Source of the DNA: Apium graveolens
Taxonomy: Eukaryota > Streptophyta > Magnoliopsida > Apiales > Apiaceae
Reading direction: 5' to 3'
Assembly (NCBI RefSeq): GCF_009905375.1
Contig: NC_133652.1
Location: forward strand, 117,022,721-117,086,720
Length of the DNA stretch: 64,000 bases
The notes beneath the pieces were generated by a model. It ran no database searches, had not been told where the DNA came from, and saw only the letters and a program-made list of their open reading frames with translations. A program made the position numbers and the translations under genes. Shown in pieces: positions 46,389 to 59,900 of the stretch (position 1 is its first letter; every line of letters starts with the position of its first letter).

Positions 46389-49300
46389 TTAAAAATAATT
46401 AAGCATACCTAACTCACTTACCAACCTTGAAAAGGTGGATTCATCCAGTGGCTTGGTAAAGATATCTGCAAGCTGCTTCTCACTTGGAACAAATGTAGTT
46501 CCACAGTACCATTCATTACATGTTCCCTTATGAAGTGGTACTTGATATCTATGTGCTTTGTCCTTCAATATTGTACTGGATTTTCAGTAATGGCAATTGC
46601 ACTTGTGTTATCACAGAAAATAGGAATCCTTTCAACTTGCAAACCATAGTCTAGCAATTGATTTTTCATCCATAAAATCTTTGCACAGCAACTGCCAGCA
46701 ATAATATATTCAGCTTCAGCTGTAGAAGTAGAAACTGAATTTTGCTTTTTACTGAAGCAGGACACAAGCTTGTTTCCTAGAAATTGACAGGTTCCTGTTG
46801 TATTTTTTCTATCAATTTTACAACCTGCATAATCTGCATCTGAATAACCAGTTAGATCAAAACCAGAATCTCTAGGGTACCAAATGCCACGTTTTGGTGT
46901 TCCCTTGAGATATCTGAAAATTCTCTTAATAGCTATTAAGTGAGATTCTCTAGGATCAGCCTGAAATCTAGCACATAAACATGTAGCAAACATTATATCT
47001 GGCCTACTAGCTGTGAAGTACATAAGTGAGCCAACCATGCCCCTATAACTTGAAATATCCACATACATTTCAGTAGTGTTTAATTCAAACTTAGTTGCAG
47101 TAGCCATGGGAGTTTTTGCAGATGTGCAATCCATTAGATCAAACTTCTTTAAAAGATCAAAAATATATTTAGTTTGACTAATGAATATTCCATCACTAAC
47201 TTGCTTAACTTGCAACCCAAGAAAGTAAGTTAGTTCTCCCATCATACTCATTTCATACTTACTTTGCATCAATTTGGCAAACTTTTTACAAAGTTTCTCA
47301 TCTGTAGAGCCAAAAATTATCTCATCTACATAAATTTGAACAAGTATACTAGAGCCATTAACATTTCTAAAGAATAAAGTTTTATCTACAGTACCTCTTG
47401 TGAAATGATTTTCCAAAAGGAACTTTGATAAAGTATCATACCAGGCTCTAGGTGCTTGCTTCAATCCATATAGTGCTTTCAAAAGATAATAGACATGTTC
47501 TGGAAAATTTGGATCTTTAAAACCAAAAGGTTGACTGACATAGACTTCCTCCTCCAAATCTCCATTCAGAAAGGCACTTTTGACATCCATCTGATAGACC
47601 TTGAAATTGGCATGGGCTGCATAGGCTAAGAAGATTCTGATGGCTTCAAGTCTTGTAACAGGAGCAAATGTTTCATCAAAATCTATTCCTTCTTGTTGAC
47701 AATAGCCCTTAGCAACCAATCTAGCTTTGTTCCTGACTACTATGCCATTTTCATCCATCTTGTTTCCGAATACCCATTTGGTGTCTATTGGATTCTTTCC
47801 TTTAGGCTTGGGCACCAGCTTCTAAACATTATTCATTTCAAATTGGTTTAGCTCCTCCTGCATAGCTAAAATCCAATCAGGATCCAACAAAGCTTCTTCT
47901 ACCTTCTTTGGTTCTTCCTTGGAAAGAAAGCTGCTATATAGACATTCTTCTTGAGTTGCTCTCCTGATTTGAACTCTAGAAGAAACATCACCAATTATGA
48001 GCTCAAAGGGGTGATCTTTTGTCCATTTTCTTTGTTGAGGTAGATTAGCTCTAGATGAAGAGGCCTCATTGTTGTATTGATGTGTGATTGAGTTTTGATT
48101 GTTAGAAACTCCCCCTGAGTTTGTGGATCTTTGATTTAAAAAAGGGGAACTTTTTATAGATGATCTATCATGACTTCCTTCTCCTTTTGATAACCCGACG
48201 AATGGTGAATTTTGAGTACCGACGGATGAAGCTGGTTGTCTCCTGACGGATAACACAGATTGCCCCCAACGGATGAAGCATTATGCAACTCGACAGATGT
48301 TGAGTTTTTTGCTTCATTGATGGTAGATTTTTTTGCATTATCCTTTGATACTGTTTCTTGATCACTTTCATCATCACTATCATCACTAACCATCTCCACA
48401 TTGTCAAATTTGAGGCTCTCATGGTAATCCCCATCTTGAAGTCCTTCAATCTTTTTATCCTCAAACACAACATGTATTGATTCCATAACAATGCTGGTTC
48501 TTAGAATGTAGACTCTATATGTTTTACCAACAACATATCCAACAAAAATTTCTTCATCTGCTTTAGCATCAAACTTCCCATTTTGATCAGTTTGATTTCT
48601 CAGAATATAGCATTTGCAGCCAAAGACATGAAGAAAATTTAGAGTTGGCTTCTTGTTCTTGAACAATTGATAGGGAGTCATGCAGCTTACTTGATTAACC
48701 AGGGAAATATTCTGAGTGTAGTATGCAGTATTTACAGCTTCAGCCCAGAAATATGTTGGCAGTTTAGATTCTTCAAGCATTGTCCTTGCAGCTTCAATAA
48801 GTGATTTGTTCTTCTTTTCCATTACTCCATTCTGTTATGGAGTTCTTGCTACTGAAAACTCATGCAGAATCCCATTCTCCTCACAAAATGCTCTTATGAC
48901 AGAATTCTTGAACTCATTTCCATTATCACTCCTGATTCTTCTAACCTTGAAATCAGGATGATTATTGACTTGCCTTATGTAATTAATGATGATTTCACTA
49001 GCCTCATCTTTAGACTTTAGGAAATATGTCCAAGAGAACTTTGAGAAATCATCTACAATTACTAGACAAAATCTTTTCCTTGAGATGGACAACACATTGA
49101 CTGGTCCAAACAAATCCATGTGTAGCAGTTGCAAAGGTTCTTCAATTGTTGAATCAAGTTTCTTCCTGAATGATGCTTTAATCTGCTTCCCTTTTTGACA
49201 GGCATCACACAGTCCATCCTTAGAAAACTCCACTAGAGGAATGCCTCTAACCAGTTCTTTCTTTACTAGCTCATTCATGGTCTTGAAGTTTAAATGTGAT

Positions 49301-49728
49301 AGCTTCTTGTGCCATAGCCAACTTTCATCCAGACTTGCTTTACTGAGAAGATAAGTAACAGATTCTGCATTAGATGAGTTGAAATCATCTAGGTACACAT
49401 TTCCTTTTCTCACACCAGTGAGAACCACTTTGTTGCTTCTTTTGTTAGTCACAACATAGGCTTTTGAGTTGAAGGTTACTGAGTTGCCTTTATCACAAAG
49501 CTGGCTGATACTCAACAAGTTGTGTTTGAGACCATCCACTAAGGCAACTTCCTCAATGATGACATTGTCGTTTGAAATCAAACCATATCCCACAGTATAA
49601 CCCTTGTTGTCATCTCCAAAAGTAATACTTGGGCCAACTCTCTCCTTGAACTCTGTGAGTAGGGTAGAATCACCAGTCATGTGTCTTGAACAACCACTAT
49701 CCAAGTACCAAAGATTCTTTCTGTTTCC
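46389..49728 (-). pseudogene. pol: Copia2 pol: protease end, integrase, RT, RNase H
   Basis: Order from the right: LDSGCSRHMTGD, HHCC region (LWHKKLSHLN, CDACQKGK), integrase core (MDLFGPV, RSDNGNEF, QNGVMEKKN), linker with YPS/HPS tripeptides, RT ([11 protein letters not shown]) and RNase H ([11 protein letters not shown]). The RT catalytic box reads YVDEIIFGS, where the family has YVDD, so the second catalytic Asp is Glu. Other lesions: TAA at 48835-48837 in the integrase, a frameshift near 48160-48256, TAG at 47822-47824 before KLVPKPK and a stop at 46565-46567 in RNase H. The end (LGMLNYF) is set by similarity to Copia1. Confidence 0.9.
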
Positions 49729-51317
49729 CTGCACACATCAAAATCAAATCAAGTTGATTTTGGTACCCAAGTTTCCTTGGGTCCTTCCTTGTTAGCTTTC
49801 TTTTTCTGTTTCTTAGGTTTTATCTCATTTGACTTGGGGATATCAGATTCATCCTTGGTCATTTGAGTTGGACCTTTGAAACCATTCATTGCAACAGAAT
49901 TATCATGCATATTATAATCAACAGGGAATGGCATGCTATTAGTGAACATGTTATTCCAGTAAGGCATGCTAAATGGCATTTGTGGCATACTAAATGCAGC
50001 ATAATAAGGATTAGCTGCAAATGGCATATTAGCAAACTATGCATTCATATTCTATGTAGACATAGCATTCATAGGCATAGGAGGCATGGCATTCATGTTG
50101 GGGAAGTGAGGTGGCACAGACATAGGAGTAGGCATGGCAGATTTGCAATTAACAGACAAATGATTTACACTACCACAGTTGATACAGATTTTTCTAGGAG
50201 CATATTTATCAGGTGTGTAGTTATTGTGTTTGTTAATCCCTAGTTTACCATTTCTATTATTTTTCTTTTTAGCCTCTGTTTTCACCTCAATATTTTCAAG
50301 TCTATCACTTAACTGTTTGACAGTCATGTGACCAATATTAGCATTTTTCCCTTTCTTAACTTGACTCGATTCTCCTGAAACAAAGTTCTTGGAAACAGAT
50401 CCATACTTTTCATTCAACTTAACAAGTTTGGCTTTACTGATAGGCTTGCGTATAGCCGACGGATGAGGATTTTCATCAGTCGACGGATAACCCTTTTGTT
50501 ATCCGACGGATGATCCTCATCATCCGTCGAGTCTAGATCTGTTTTCACTCTATCCACCAAATTTGGTTCTAGTTTCTCCTTGTTCTTTTTCCAGGCTGCA
50601 TCACAGAAGGACTCGATTCCTTGAACTTTGGTGATTTGAGCATGGACATCTCTAGATGTTTTCCATGCCTTAATCACCTCATGTTCACGCTCGAGCTGGT
50701 TCTTTCAAACTTCTTCTTTCTTCAAGGACTCAGTTAATTCCTCCTTGGCAATCTTACACTCAATTCTTAATTTTTCAAAATCAATGAACTGAGACTCTAG
50801 CACATTATTTCTCTCACTCAAAAACAAATTATTTTCTTTGATTTTAGCATTTTCTTTAGTAAGAGACTTAAGTGTAACACGTAAATGATATAACTCTGTA
50901 GACATGTCATTTATATCATCATTACACTTAGCTTTAGATAAATATGCAAGGTTTGTAGTAATTACCAGATTACTTGAAGAACTTGTTTCTGTTTTATCAG
51001 ACTTGGCCATTAGGGCTAGATTGACATAGCTGACATCTTCATCTTCATCCAGACCATCTGCTGCCAAGTTGTTTTCTTGTGTAATGAAAGTCCTTTCCTT
51101 TTGTTTGAGAAGCTCAAAGTATTTTTGCTTATAATCCACAGGCTCAAACTTTTTCTTACTGGAATCTGACTTTCTACACTCACTGGCAAAGTGCCCTGCC
51201 AAGCCACATTTGAAACATTTGAATTTTGATTTATCCACCATGTTTCTATTTGGCTTGGTTGCTCCAAAGTTCTTTTTAAACTTTAGCTTGGCAAATCTTC
51301 TGGAAAGAAATGCTAAA
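49729..51317 (-). pseudogene. gag: Copia2 gag, C-terminal part
   Basis: Starts open at the Gypsy-B junction. It has a zinc knuckle (CFKCGLAGHFASEC at about 51175-51220), a coiled coil (50720-50900), a linker with four CCGTCG-type sites (50458-50529), a second knuckle (CINCGSVNHLSVNC) and a Met/Pro-rich segment, ending WVPKST with TGA. Breaks: TGA at 50705-50707, a frameshift near 50480, and a stop near 50030. The layout parallels Copia1 gag. A 38-nt candidate intron (49729-49766) overlaps its end and would join it in frame to pol. Confidence 0.85.
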
Positions 51318-51451
51318 TGTTACGACCGGCATTTTGTGTAATATTATTTGTGAACTTTGTATAATATTAGAGCCGAATGTAAATATACTTAATGATTGTA
51401 CGTTGTGTGAATGAAAATTTCTGTATTATAAATTGCTTTATATAGAATATG
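51318..51451 (+). repeat. Gypsy-B 5' LTR, left piece
   Basis: 134 bp from TGTTACGACC to ATG, the 3-bp duplication of CACTA-2 (51449-51451). It continues at 56974 after that element. Confidence 0.85.
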
Positions 51452-51807
51452 CACTACAAGAATAATGTCAATAGACATCACACATTAGACATTGGTTAAC
51501 TTTGCCACTGATGTTAAAAGAAATATTGACATCACCTCGTGTTTTTGTGATGTCTTTGTTCTTTGTAGACATCAGTTATAATTAAACTGATGTCTAAAAT
51601 TCACCAAAAAAAAAATAAATCGCGCCCACCTTTTCTTTCCCCGCTTAGTCAAATTTTCATTCAGTTTTAATTCTAAATCCCCCCCAATCCCAAAATTCTC
51701 CCCCCTTAACCAAATTTTGGTTCCCCCCAAATCAATCTTCAGCACAAAATCTAAACAAAAACTAAAAACTAAAAAATCAAAACTAAAAACTAAAAAACAG
51801 AAATCTG

Positions 51808-51810
<3 letters not shown>

Positions 51811-51848
<38 letters not shown>
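51811..51848. repeat. (CT)n microsatellite
   Basis: Perfect CT dinucleotides, followed to about 51990 by CT-rich sequence that resembles a plant 5' UTR. A donor-like CGGTAAGTG lies at about 52034-52042. Confidence 0.95.
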
Positions 51849-51851
<3 letters not shown>

Positions 51852-52213
51852 CGAGCCTCTCTCCCCTCACAATCTCTCTAAACTCCGGCCATCATCTCAC
51901 CATCACAATCTCTCGAACCTCTCTCTCTCGAACCTCTCTCTCGAACCTGTCTATGGAACCCCTCCCTCTCTCTGAACCTCTCTCCGCTCTCAATCTCTCT
52001 GTTAAGCCTCTTTCAGTTAACCTCTCTACTTCGGTAAGTGTTGTATCTACTTGAATCGAACTGGCAGAGAAGACCAGTTTTAAAAGTTGAGGATTTCTGA
52101 ATTCAAAACCCTAATTTTGTAAATTGGGGTTTTTTCTAATTCGAAACCCTTATTTTTTTTATTAATTTAGTGTCTAAACTTGTTGCTAATACTTTTCTTC
52201 TTGTTGTATACAG

Positions 52214-52404
52214 GACCTAATCTGAGAAAAAGATTTAAAGCTTTAGGTAATTTGGGTGTTTTTAGTTGTTCATTTGTATTTTTGTTTGTTTTTGTTTTTT
52301 TTGTAAATTATGTAAAGTTAATGATACAGGACATTATTTGAGTGCTTCAGCACAATGGTGGAGCAGCACTCACAATGACACTCTTAAAGAGAAGATGTCG
52401 TAAA
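52214..52404 (+). pseudogene. Possible small captured exons, unassigned
   Basis: Two acceptor-like sites (TATACAG at about 52214 and GATACAG at about 52330) precede short open stretches. If spliced at the GTAATT after the first, they join in phase to give PNLRKRFKAL followed by HYLSASAQWWSSTHND and end at TAA. No family is recognised. Confidence 0.25.
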
Positions 52405-53286
52405 ATCATCCGTTTTTCGTAGAAGTATAGTATAATTGTTAAGCTTCAGTCTTATTTTGTTGATTTCCTTATAGATAATGGCAGGACTCTTGGATCAGTA
52501 TTTATTTTGTAAAAATACTCGAGTTTTATAAATGGTAACATGGATGGCTCAATATTTCTACAACCGTGTGCAAAATGTAATATTGAAGTACAGTATTGAA
52601 CAACATTGACGCAATCGCACATATGTACATTTATAGTGTATAGATAGATAAGAGAGTTAGGTTTTACTCGATCCAACAGCATAACTGCTCCGTGTTTAAT
52701 TTGTCCTTCTGTTGCGTATTTTGTTTGTTAGATAATAGATATGTCTCTATTGATCTATGATTGATTCGAGCAAATTATCTATTAAATTTTATGTGCTGGT
52801 TCGATAATGTAGTTTGATAAGTTAGGTAATTTCGATAATTTAGTTTGAGAAGTTGGGTAATTTACGAAGCAGCATCATAACGATAAGTTAATATCTCTCA
52901 TTCGTGCTATTGCTTGTTCTGGTGAAGTTGAAGCATGTTTTAGTTGTTAGAACATCTTAGACGATCCATGTGTTAGGTATGCTTTTCATCTGTTTAATAT
53001 GTTTATAGCTGATTAAAATCTGATTGAGCAATTCTTTTTCCGTTAGTGAGTCTAGTTGTTCAGTGGTCTAGATTGAAGTTAGTCATTTTATGAGGCCGTT
53101 TCTGGATGTGAAGTGGTTTATATTGTTGTACAGATGATTATCGATTGAGCTACTGAATCAGGTGGATAGTTCTATTATTTGTGAAATTTTTATTTATTTG
53201 TGTGTAACTGTTACGAATATATGAGTGATGATGCTATTTGAGTGGTTAAATACTGATGAATTTTATATTTGCTGCTATTCTGATAG

Positions 53287-53430
53287 AGTTGTTTGGCTCT
53301 ACGATACGGGGACTTGGTCCAGAGGGAGGTGAAATCGAGTAGTAACCCATGGCTACATGTTTCATACGGAGAGTGGTTCACCTTTGCAGAGCATTGTCTG
53401 GATAACAGGTTTTATACAATTGCTATTAAG
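53287..53430 (+). pseudogene. Captured exon of unidentified gene (48 codons)
   Basis: Exactly 144 nt, bounded by CTGATAG and GTAAAATG, with no stop in phase 0. It reads SCLALRYGDLVQREV...SYGEWFTFAEHCLDNRF, a composition unlike random sequence here. I cannot name the family. Its orientation matches the E2 and GAPDH exons. Confidence 0.5.
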
Positions 53431-54187
53431 GTAAAATGTTATAAAATTGAGATAACCAGGTTCTAGAATAAATGAGACGGCATGACATTCAAATTTTAAT
53501 TGCTGAAGATTTAATATAGTCCTATAGTCAAATATTTAAAGTTTAAAACCAATGTTTTAGTGGCCTTGCTGAAATTAATATTCGCCATCATATGTAACAT
53601 ATGAATTATAAATTTTTACAGAGAACACAAATACTTGACAGCTGAACGAAAAAGTTGTTTGACTGTTGTGCAACTAATTCAACTACTCGGCCAATGGCTT
53701 CACTGACTTAGCGTTTGGGTATTTCAGCCCTAACAGATACTTTAGTCTTATAACATTAAACAGGCGAAAATATTTTTGCAGTATGACTTGATTATGTGTT
53801 ATGGCATTCAAATTTCTTGTCATCTTTTATGTTGTTAAATTATATAGTAATATGCTTTTCCATGTTGTAGAACCAAGTACCTAATTATTTTACTAAATAA
53901 ATTTGCAGCACTTTCAGTTTCAAATTTGATTAATTACAATTGTAGTGTTCAAGAGTTCAGCTGGGACTGTGTACCTGTTAATTGGAACTCTACCTATTTA
54001 ATTTTGTTATCATCCATTCATCCCTCTACCTCTTGACATAGCCTTTGTGAACCGTTAAAAATATTGATTTTTTTTGTATCTTGATAACATTGTTCTCTCA
54101 GTGAGTGTACACTAGTTTTGAATGTTTACATCCAGTATATTTTAGAGGACAGGCATATCAAAAGTTTCAATTAAAGAGATTTCCTAG

Positions 54188-54409
<222 letters not shown>

Positions 54410-55609
54410 TAGTGCTTCTTTAGCTTTTACTTATATATGTTTGGCTGCACGCAATCTCTTTTTGTATATCCAAAACACGATTTGTTTGTAAGATGGGCTT
54501 AATCTAGACAAGTTTCCCTGTCCAATACATTCTTGTTGGCTTCACAGATATGCAAACTGTTTTTGTACGCACTCCACTTTCTTCCGATTCTATACTTGCA
54601 AGTTGCATTCACTGTCATTTGGTTTCTACTTTGTTGTATAAAGTTGTTTCAATAGCAGTGTCATATATATAGGAGAGACATGGGATTAAAGAAAATTAAG
54701 ACTATCATATATACATTATCTGCAATAACATTGATTTTGATCACCAACTATCGTTTAGTTGTCGTGGTATAAATGCTATGGTTGAAGAGTTGGAATGAGG
54801 GAGTACCGCAATGACATATTGTTAATTAATCTAAAAGTAAAAGAAAGAATGTAGGAAGGAAGGCTGAAAGAAAAACAGAGAGTGCGAAATTTCTGTCAAG
54901 GTTTGCGAGCAAAATAGGTAAAAGTAGGAATGAAGCGTACATTTACCAGTTTTTGGGACTGTGGCCAATTTTAAATTTGTATGAATGGGGGTGCAGGGAG
55001 GAATGAATAAATAAATGTTCACCTACAAATAGTACATTCCATTTCCCAAATACATTTCGTCAAATCAAACAGAGCATAGAAGTTAAGATGCCAAAATATT
55101 GTGTCATCAATGCAGTTAGAGAATCATATCATGGTAAATTGCTACGTGAAGTACCATAAGAAGATCTGGATTATCATTTATTTTCATCATTAGTTCCCAA
55201 GTAAATTTAAAGTTGTCCATGTAAGTTTGAATTAACTCTGCTTTGCAAGATAACATATTAAGTATACAAAACCCTGTAAGTAGGTTGATCATTTTCATCC
55301 CGCTTTCTTTGAGTGATATTTTTAGGTGATATTCCATAAATCTGATGTAGGTAAATTAATATTTAAGGGAGTGTGGGTGTTTATGTATATTTATATTCAT
55401 AAACTTGGAAAGAATTTTTATTGAGCTATCTATAAATAATCCAGTGTGAAATAAATGCAACTGAGATGTTAACAACCTTATATATGTATGGCGGTGTTTA
55501 AATTTGAGCTAGACATGTAAATATATAATTTGTTGAACATAATTATATAACAGCTTCTTGATTCTCAAATATGTTCTGATGAACTGTTGGGGTTGAATTT
55601 TGGGAATAA

Positions 55610-55903
<294 letters not shown>

Positions 55904-56179
55904 GTGGGGGATCGTACTTGCTTTCTTGGGATAAAACGGCTTGCTCATCTTATCCTTTCCAGTTGTTGAGATATCTAAATAATGGGAACTTATATGGGCC
56001 TTTGCTGTCTTGTGTAGAGAGGATTTGTGTCTCATATTTTGAAGAGTGTTCAAAACAGGATAGTGAAAAAACTATCTTACAATTTTCATTAGACTGAATG
56101 TCTTTTCTGGAGAATGTAATACTTTAGATTTCAGATCATATGTTTTACTATTTTTTAAAACTCTACACAATTTGGTCTA

Positions 56180-56965
56180 TAAACTTCTTATACATCACTT
56201 TCAATTAAGAAAAGCTGATGTCAAAAAAGATAATGTACATCACTTTAAGGTAAAAAACTGATGTCAAAGAAATCAGGTTCAAGTCTAAATGAAACATAAA
56301 AATCACTTTGTTTAAGATAAAACTGATATTAAGTAACATTATAAACATCATTTTTAACCAAACAAAACTGATGTCAAAAAACACAATGTACATCAGTTTC
56401 AGACAAACAACTGATGTTAAAGACTAACATGTTTAAGTTTTAATGATACATAGACATCACTTCATTCTAGAAAATACTGATGTCTATACGCTAAATTAGA
56501 CATCACCTTTCATTGAAGAAACAGATGTTTAATATATCATTTTACATCACCTCTGTCAAAATTATCGATGTTTTTGTGACAAAAAACATAACTCAATATA
56601 TGTTTAATATGTTTTAATAGGTGTAATTTTGTTATTAAATAATTTTGTTATAGCATTTTTTTATAAAAAATCATCACATAGACATCAGTGTTTTTCACTA
56701 AAATCGATGTTTTTGTTACAAAAAACATAGCTCATGATATGTTTAACATGTTTAATTAGGTGAAATTTAGTTATTAAATGATTTATTTATAGCATTTTAT
56801 GTAAATAATCAACAAATAGACATCTGTTTTTTAACTAAAATCGATGTCTAATCGAGTATAGACATCGGGTATTCACCGATGTCTAGAATAGACATCACCG
56901 ACATCAACATCGGCTGGGAAACAGCATAGACATCGGCCAAAAAGCGATGTCTATGGACTTTTTTC
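56180..56965. repeat. CACTA-2 right subterminal repeats
   Basis: Many direct and inverted units of ACATCA(G/C)TTT and ACTGATGTC, sharpening to GACATCGG / CCGATGTC near the end. Matches the left end of CACTA-1. Confidence 0.9.
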
Positions 56966-56973
56966 TTATAGTG

Positions 56974-59900
56974 ATGATTTTTCAAAGCAAAAGTTTATTT
57001 ATTTCCCTTATTTTTGATTTATAAGGAATATTCTAAACCTTGGAAAAATTTTCTTTTAAAAGTTATTTCATTCATAAATTTCAAAAGTGATCTTATAAAA
57101 TTTATAAAATTTTATAAAATTTATAAAATTTTATGGTATAAATTTTATAATTTTTGAACTTGTATTTTATTTTATAAAAATAAATCTTTAAAATTTATTT
57201 GTTATAATTAGAAAATTACATGAAAACCCTTGCATGCAAATCATTCTTCCATTCTATTAAAGGGCAAAGGAGACCTTTCCAACCCCACTAACTCACTTGT
57301 TGTTAACCAAATTACCACATTAACCTTGTATGCAAAATGGCCTAACTTTAGCTAGAGGGTATTCTTGTACATTCTCATTTCCACTCATTTCTTTTAGTCA
57401 ATCAAAGGCATAAAACCAAAAACAAAATATGAGAAATCATTTCACTCACTCCACACTCCAACTCACCTTTCTTTTTCTCTCCTCCCCCTCCCTCTCCTTG
57501 CTCTCGGCCGAGAACCCCCTCCCCCACTCCCTTCCATTTTTCCATCCCATTTCTCATCTTCCCTAGTGTAATTCTTCCACCTACATTTATTTTATATACT
57601 TCCCAAGAGTTTTATGATTTGGGAGATGAAGTTTCATGGTTGCATGTGTAGCTTTTGTGTGATCTCCAAAGAGAAACTCTTGATTCTTATGAATTCAAGA
57701 GCTCTCTATGAGATACATTTTTATATATGTTTTAACTAAGTATTTTATAGAGAAACCATGCTTTAAAAACCTTTGCATGCTACTGAAATTTCACTATATA
57801 ATCATTTTTAGCCATGCATTCTAGTTTTAATATGTTAATATGATGATCAACCATGTTGTGTATGCTACTCTTCTCGAAATCATATTTTCATGTTTAAAAA
57901 TCTATAAATTCGAATTATTTGTGCTTGAAATAGATTGTTTCCATGATATATTTCTTAATAATAGTTAAGAGAAGATATGTTTCATGATTATTAAGATTGA
58001 GTAATAGGTACAAGTCGAATTTACAAGAATTTAAACTCTATATTTTAGACGAAATCTTGTTAAGTATTTTCCATGAGTTGCATGTTATATTTTTATTTGC
58101 ATGTTGGTGTTCTAGGGCATGGATGATCTCCACTCCTGTTGAGGCACTATGTTTGGATGTTGATGCACTAGGTTTGCTTTGGTAAAGGTTGGATGTTTGG
58201 TTAATAAGTGGGAGTCAAGGTGGAAAGGCATTAGTTAGTGTTTGCATTTTTGCAGATTTGATGCACTAGTTTATGGGAAAGTTTTGAATGAGAATTTGTT
58301 GTGCACCTTGAGGCCCAAGCCACCAGAAGCTAGCACTAAGAGTATATAATAGGTTTTAGGTGTTTTTTGGAGGTTTGTAAGACGTTTGGTTAGGTGCACG
58401 AGTGGAATCACAAAATATGTCCAGCAGGGGACAGTTTTGTTGCAACTTAGAAATAGGAAGTTTTGACCATGTCATAGGTAGGCCCTCATTAGGCCCTATT
58501 GGGACTTAGTTAGAGGGAGTGTCAGAGGAGTTTTTTTCAGCCATAGTTCATAGGATTTGAGTTATAATAATGTGTCACAAGTTAGTTCAAGTCAAGACCT
58601 TTTCTGCCCAGAAAAACAGGGGAACCATGGACTTTAAGCTTAAGCCTAGGGAGGCCCAAGCTAGGCCCTTGAGCCACATCAAGTTTGGTAGTTTCCTTAT
58701 GATCAGAAGAGTCTAGTGTAGAAGTTTTGGAGGTAAACTTGTAATGTAAGAGTGTCTAATGCACTCAAGAAACCGTAGATGTCATTCTGAAATTTACCTT
58801 AGTAAGCACCTTCACTTATCACATAGTTTAGAGCATTTATGAGTGAGGACTAGGTTGACCACTATAGTTGCAAGATAACATAAAGCCAGTAGAGTGAAAG
58901 GCCCAAGTGAGGGTCAATATGTTTTGGATATTTTAGTAAAGGCACATCGAGTTAGGAGGCCAAAATTTGGAGACTTTGTCTAGTTTAGTGATCAAGTGGC
59001 TTAAGTTGTGGAACGAGATCATCCAAGCCTAGTGTTGCAATATGGTGTGTGTGTGTGTGTGATATTATTTGGAATTTAAAATATGGTATGTGAGTATATG
59101 TGGCTATGTGTACTATTATATTTATAAGGTGATTATAAATTGCGTGCATATAGGCCTAAGTGCCATTTGTGTTTAATTTCGGGTTATAAATAGGTTGCGT
59201 TGGTGAGAATATATTATAATGAGGTTATTATTAATTGTGTAGGATCTCGAGACAAGGGTAAACTTGCCATAAAGGTCGAGTAAAGCTTCATGTTGCTCCT
59301 ACTTTCCAGTCCAGTCCAGCCTTCTCAAGGCAAGTGATTCAACCTACTTTTTAGTTTACACTACGAATGTGTGATAACTAGTTCTTATATATATGATGCG
59401 AGTATCCTAATTTATCTTGTTATACCCGGACCAAGTGATTCTCAAATCTATCTTCGTATTATATAGAAATGCCATGAACCCTCAAGTACTTATTGCAAGT
59501 AGATCAAAAATTCATACCATGCTAGTATAACAAAGTAATTGGGATGCCATGATAAAATAGAGAATTGTTATAATACTTGATTGATCCTTTTGATTAACAT
59601 GCTATTGATTACTGAGAAATCTTGATTTTGCACCCTGATGCTTGATTTAACTCTTGTAAGAACCCCGATAGAAACTTTATCTTGATACCTAAAAGCCATA
59701 TATTCTTTAAAGTCGTTCACGATTGTTTGATAACCCTATCCTTACCCTAAAGCTTGAAATCCTGATATACCTTGAGCTAATGATCACTTTTTTTATATTT
59801 TAACACCTCTATCATACTTGTAACCAGTAATGCTTATCTTCTCAATGTTCCAATACCTATACCTTATCTAAAACCATTGCTTTAAGCCTACTTTGGCATT

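Larger units (their letters stand above)
40161..51317 (-). mobile_element. Copia2: Sirevirus-like copia with a long third ORF, 5' part cut off by Gypsy-B
   Basis: The 3' LTR (40161-41201), a 4.4-kb third ORF, pol and the C-terminal half of gag are present on the minus strand. Gag coding sequence continues open up to 51317, exactly where the Gypsy-B LTR begins, so the missing gag N terminus, primer site and 5' LTR are expected beyond the right edge of the window. CTAAA (51313-51317) is the candidate Gypsy-B target duplication. The element is scattered with copies of ATCCGTCG. Confidence 0.9.

Noticed and set aside
49863..50243. His/Arg-rich 126-residue plus-strand ORF
   Set aside because: Antisense of the Met-rich Copia2 gag tail.
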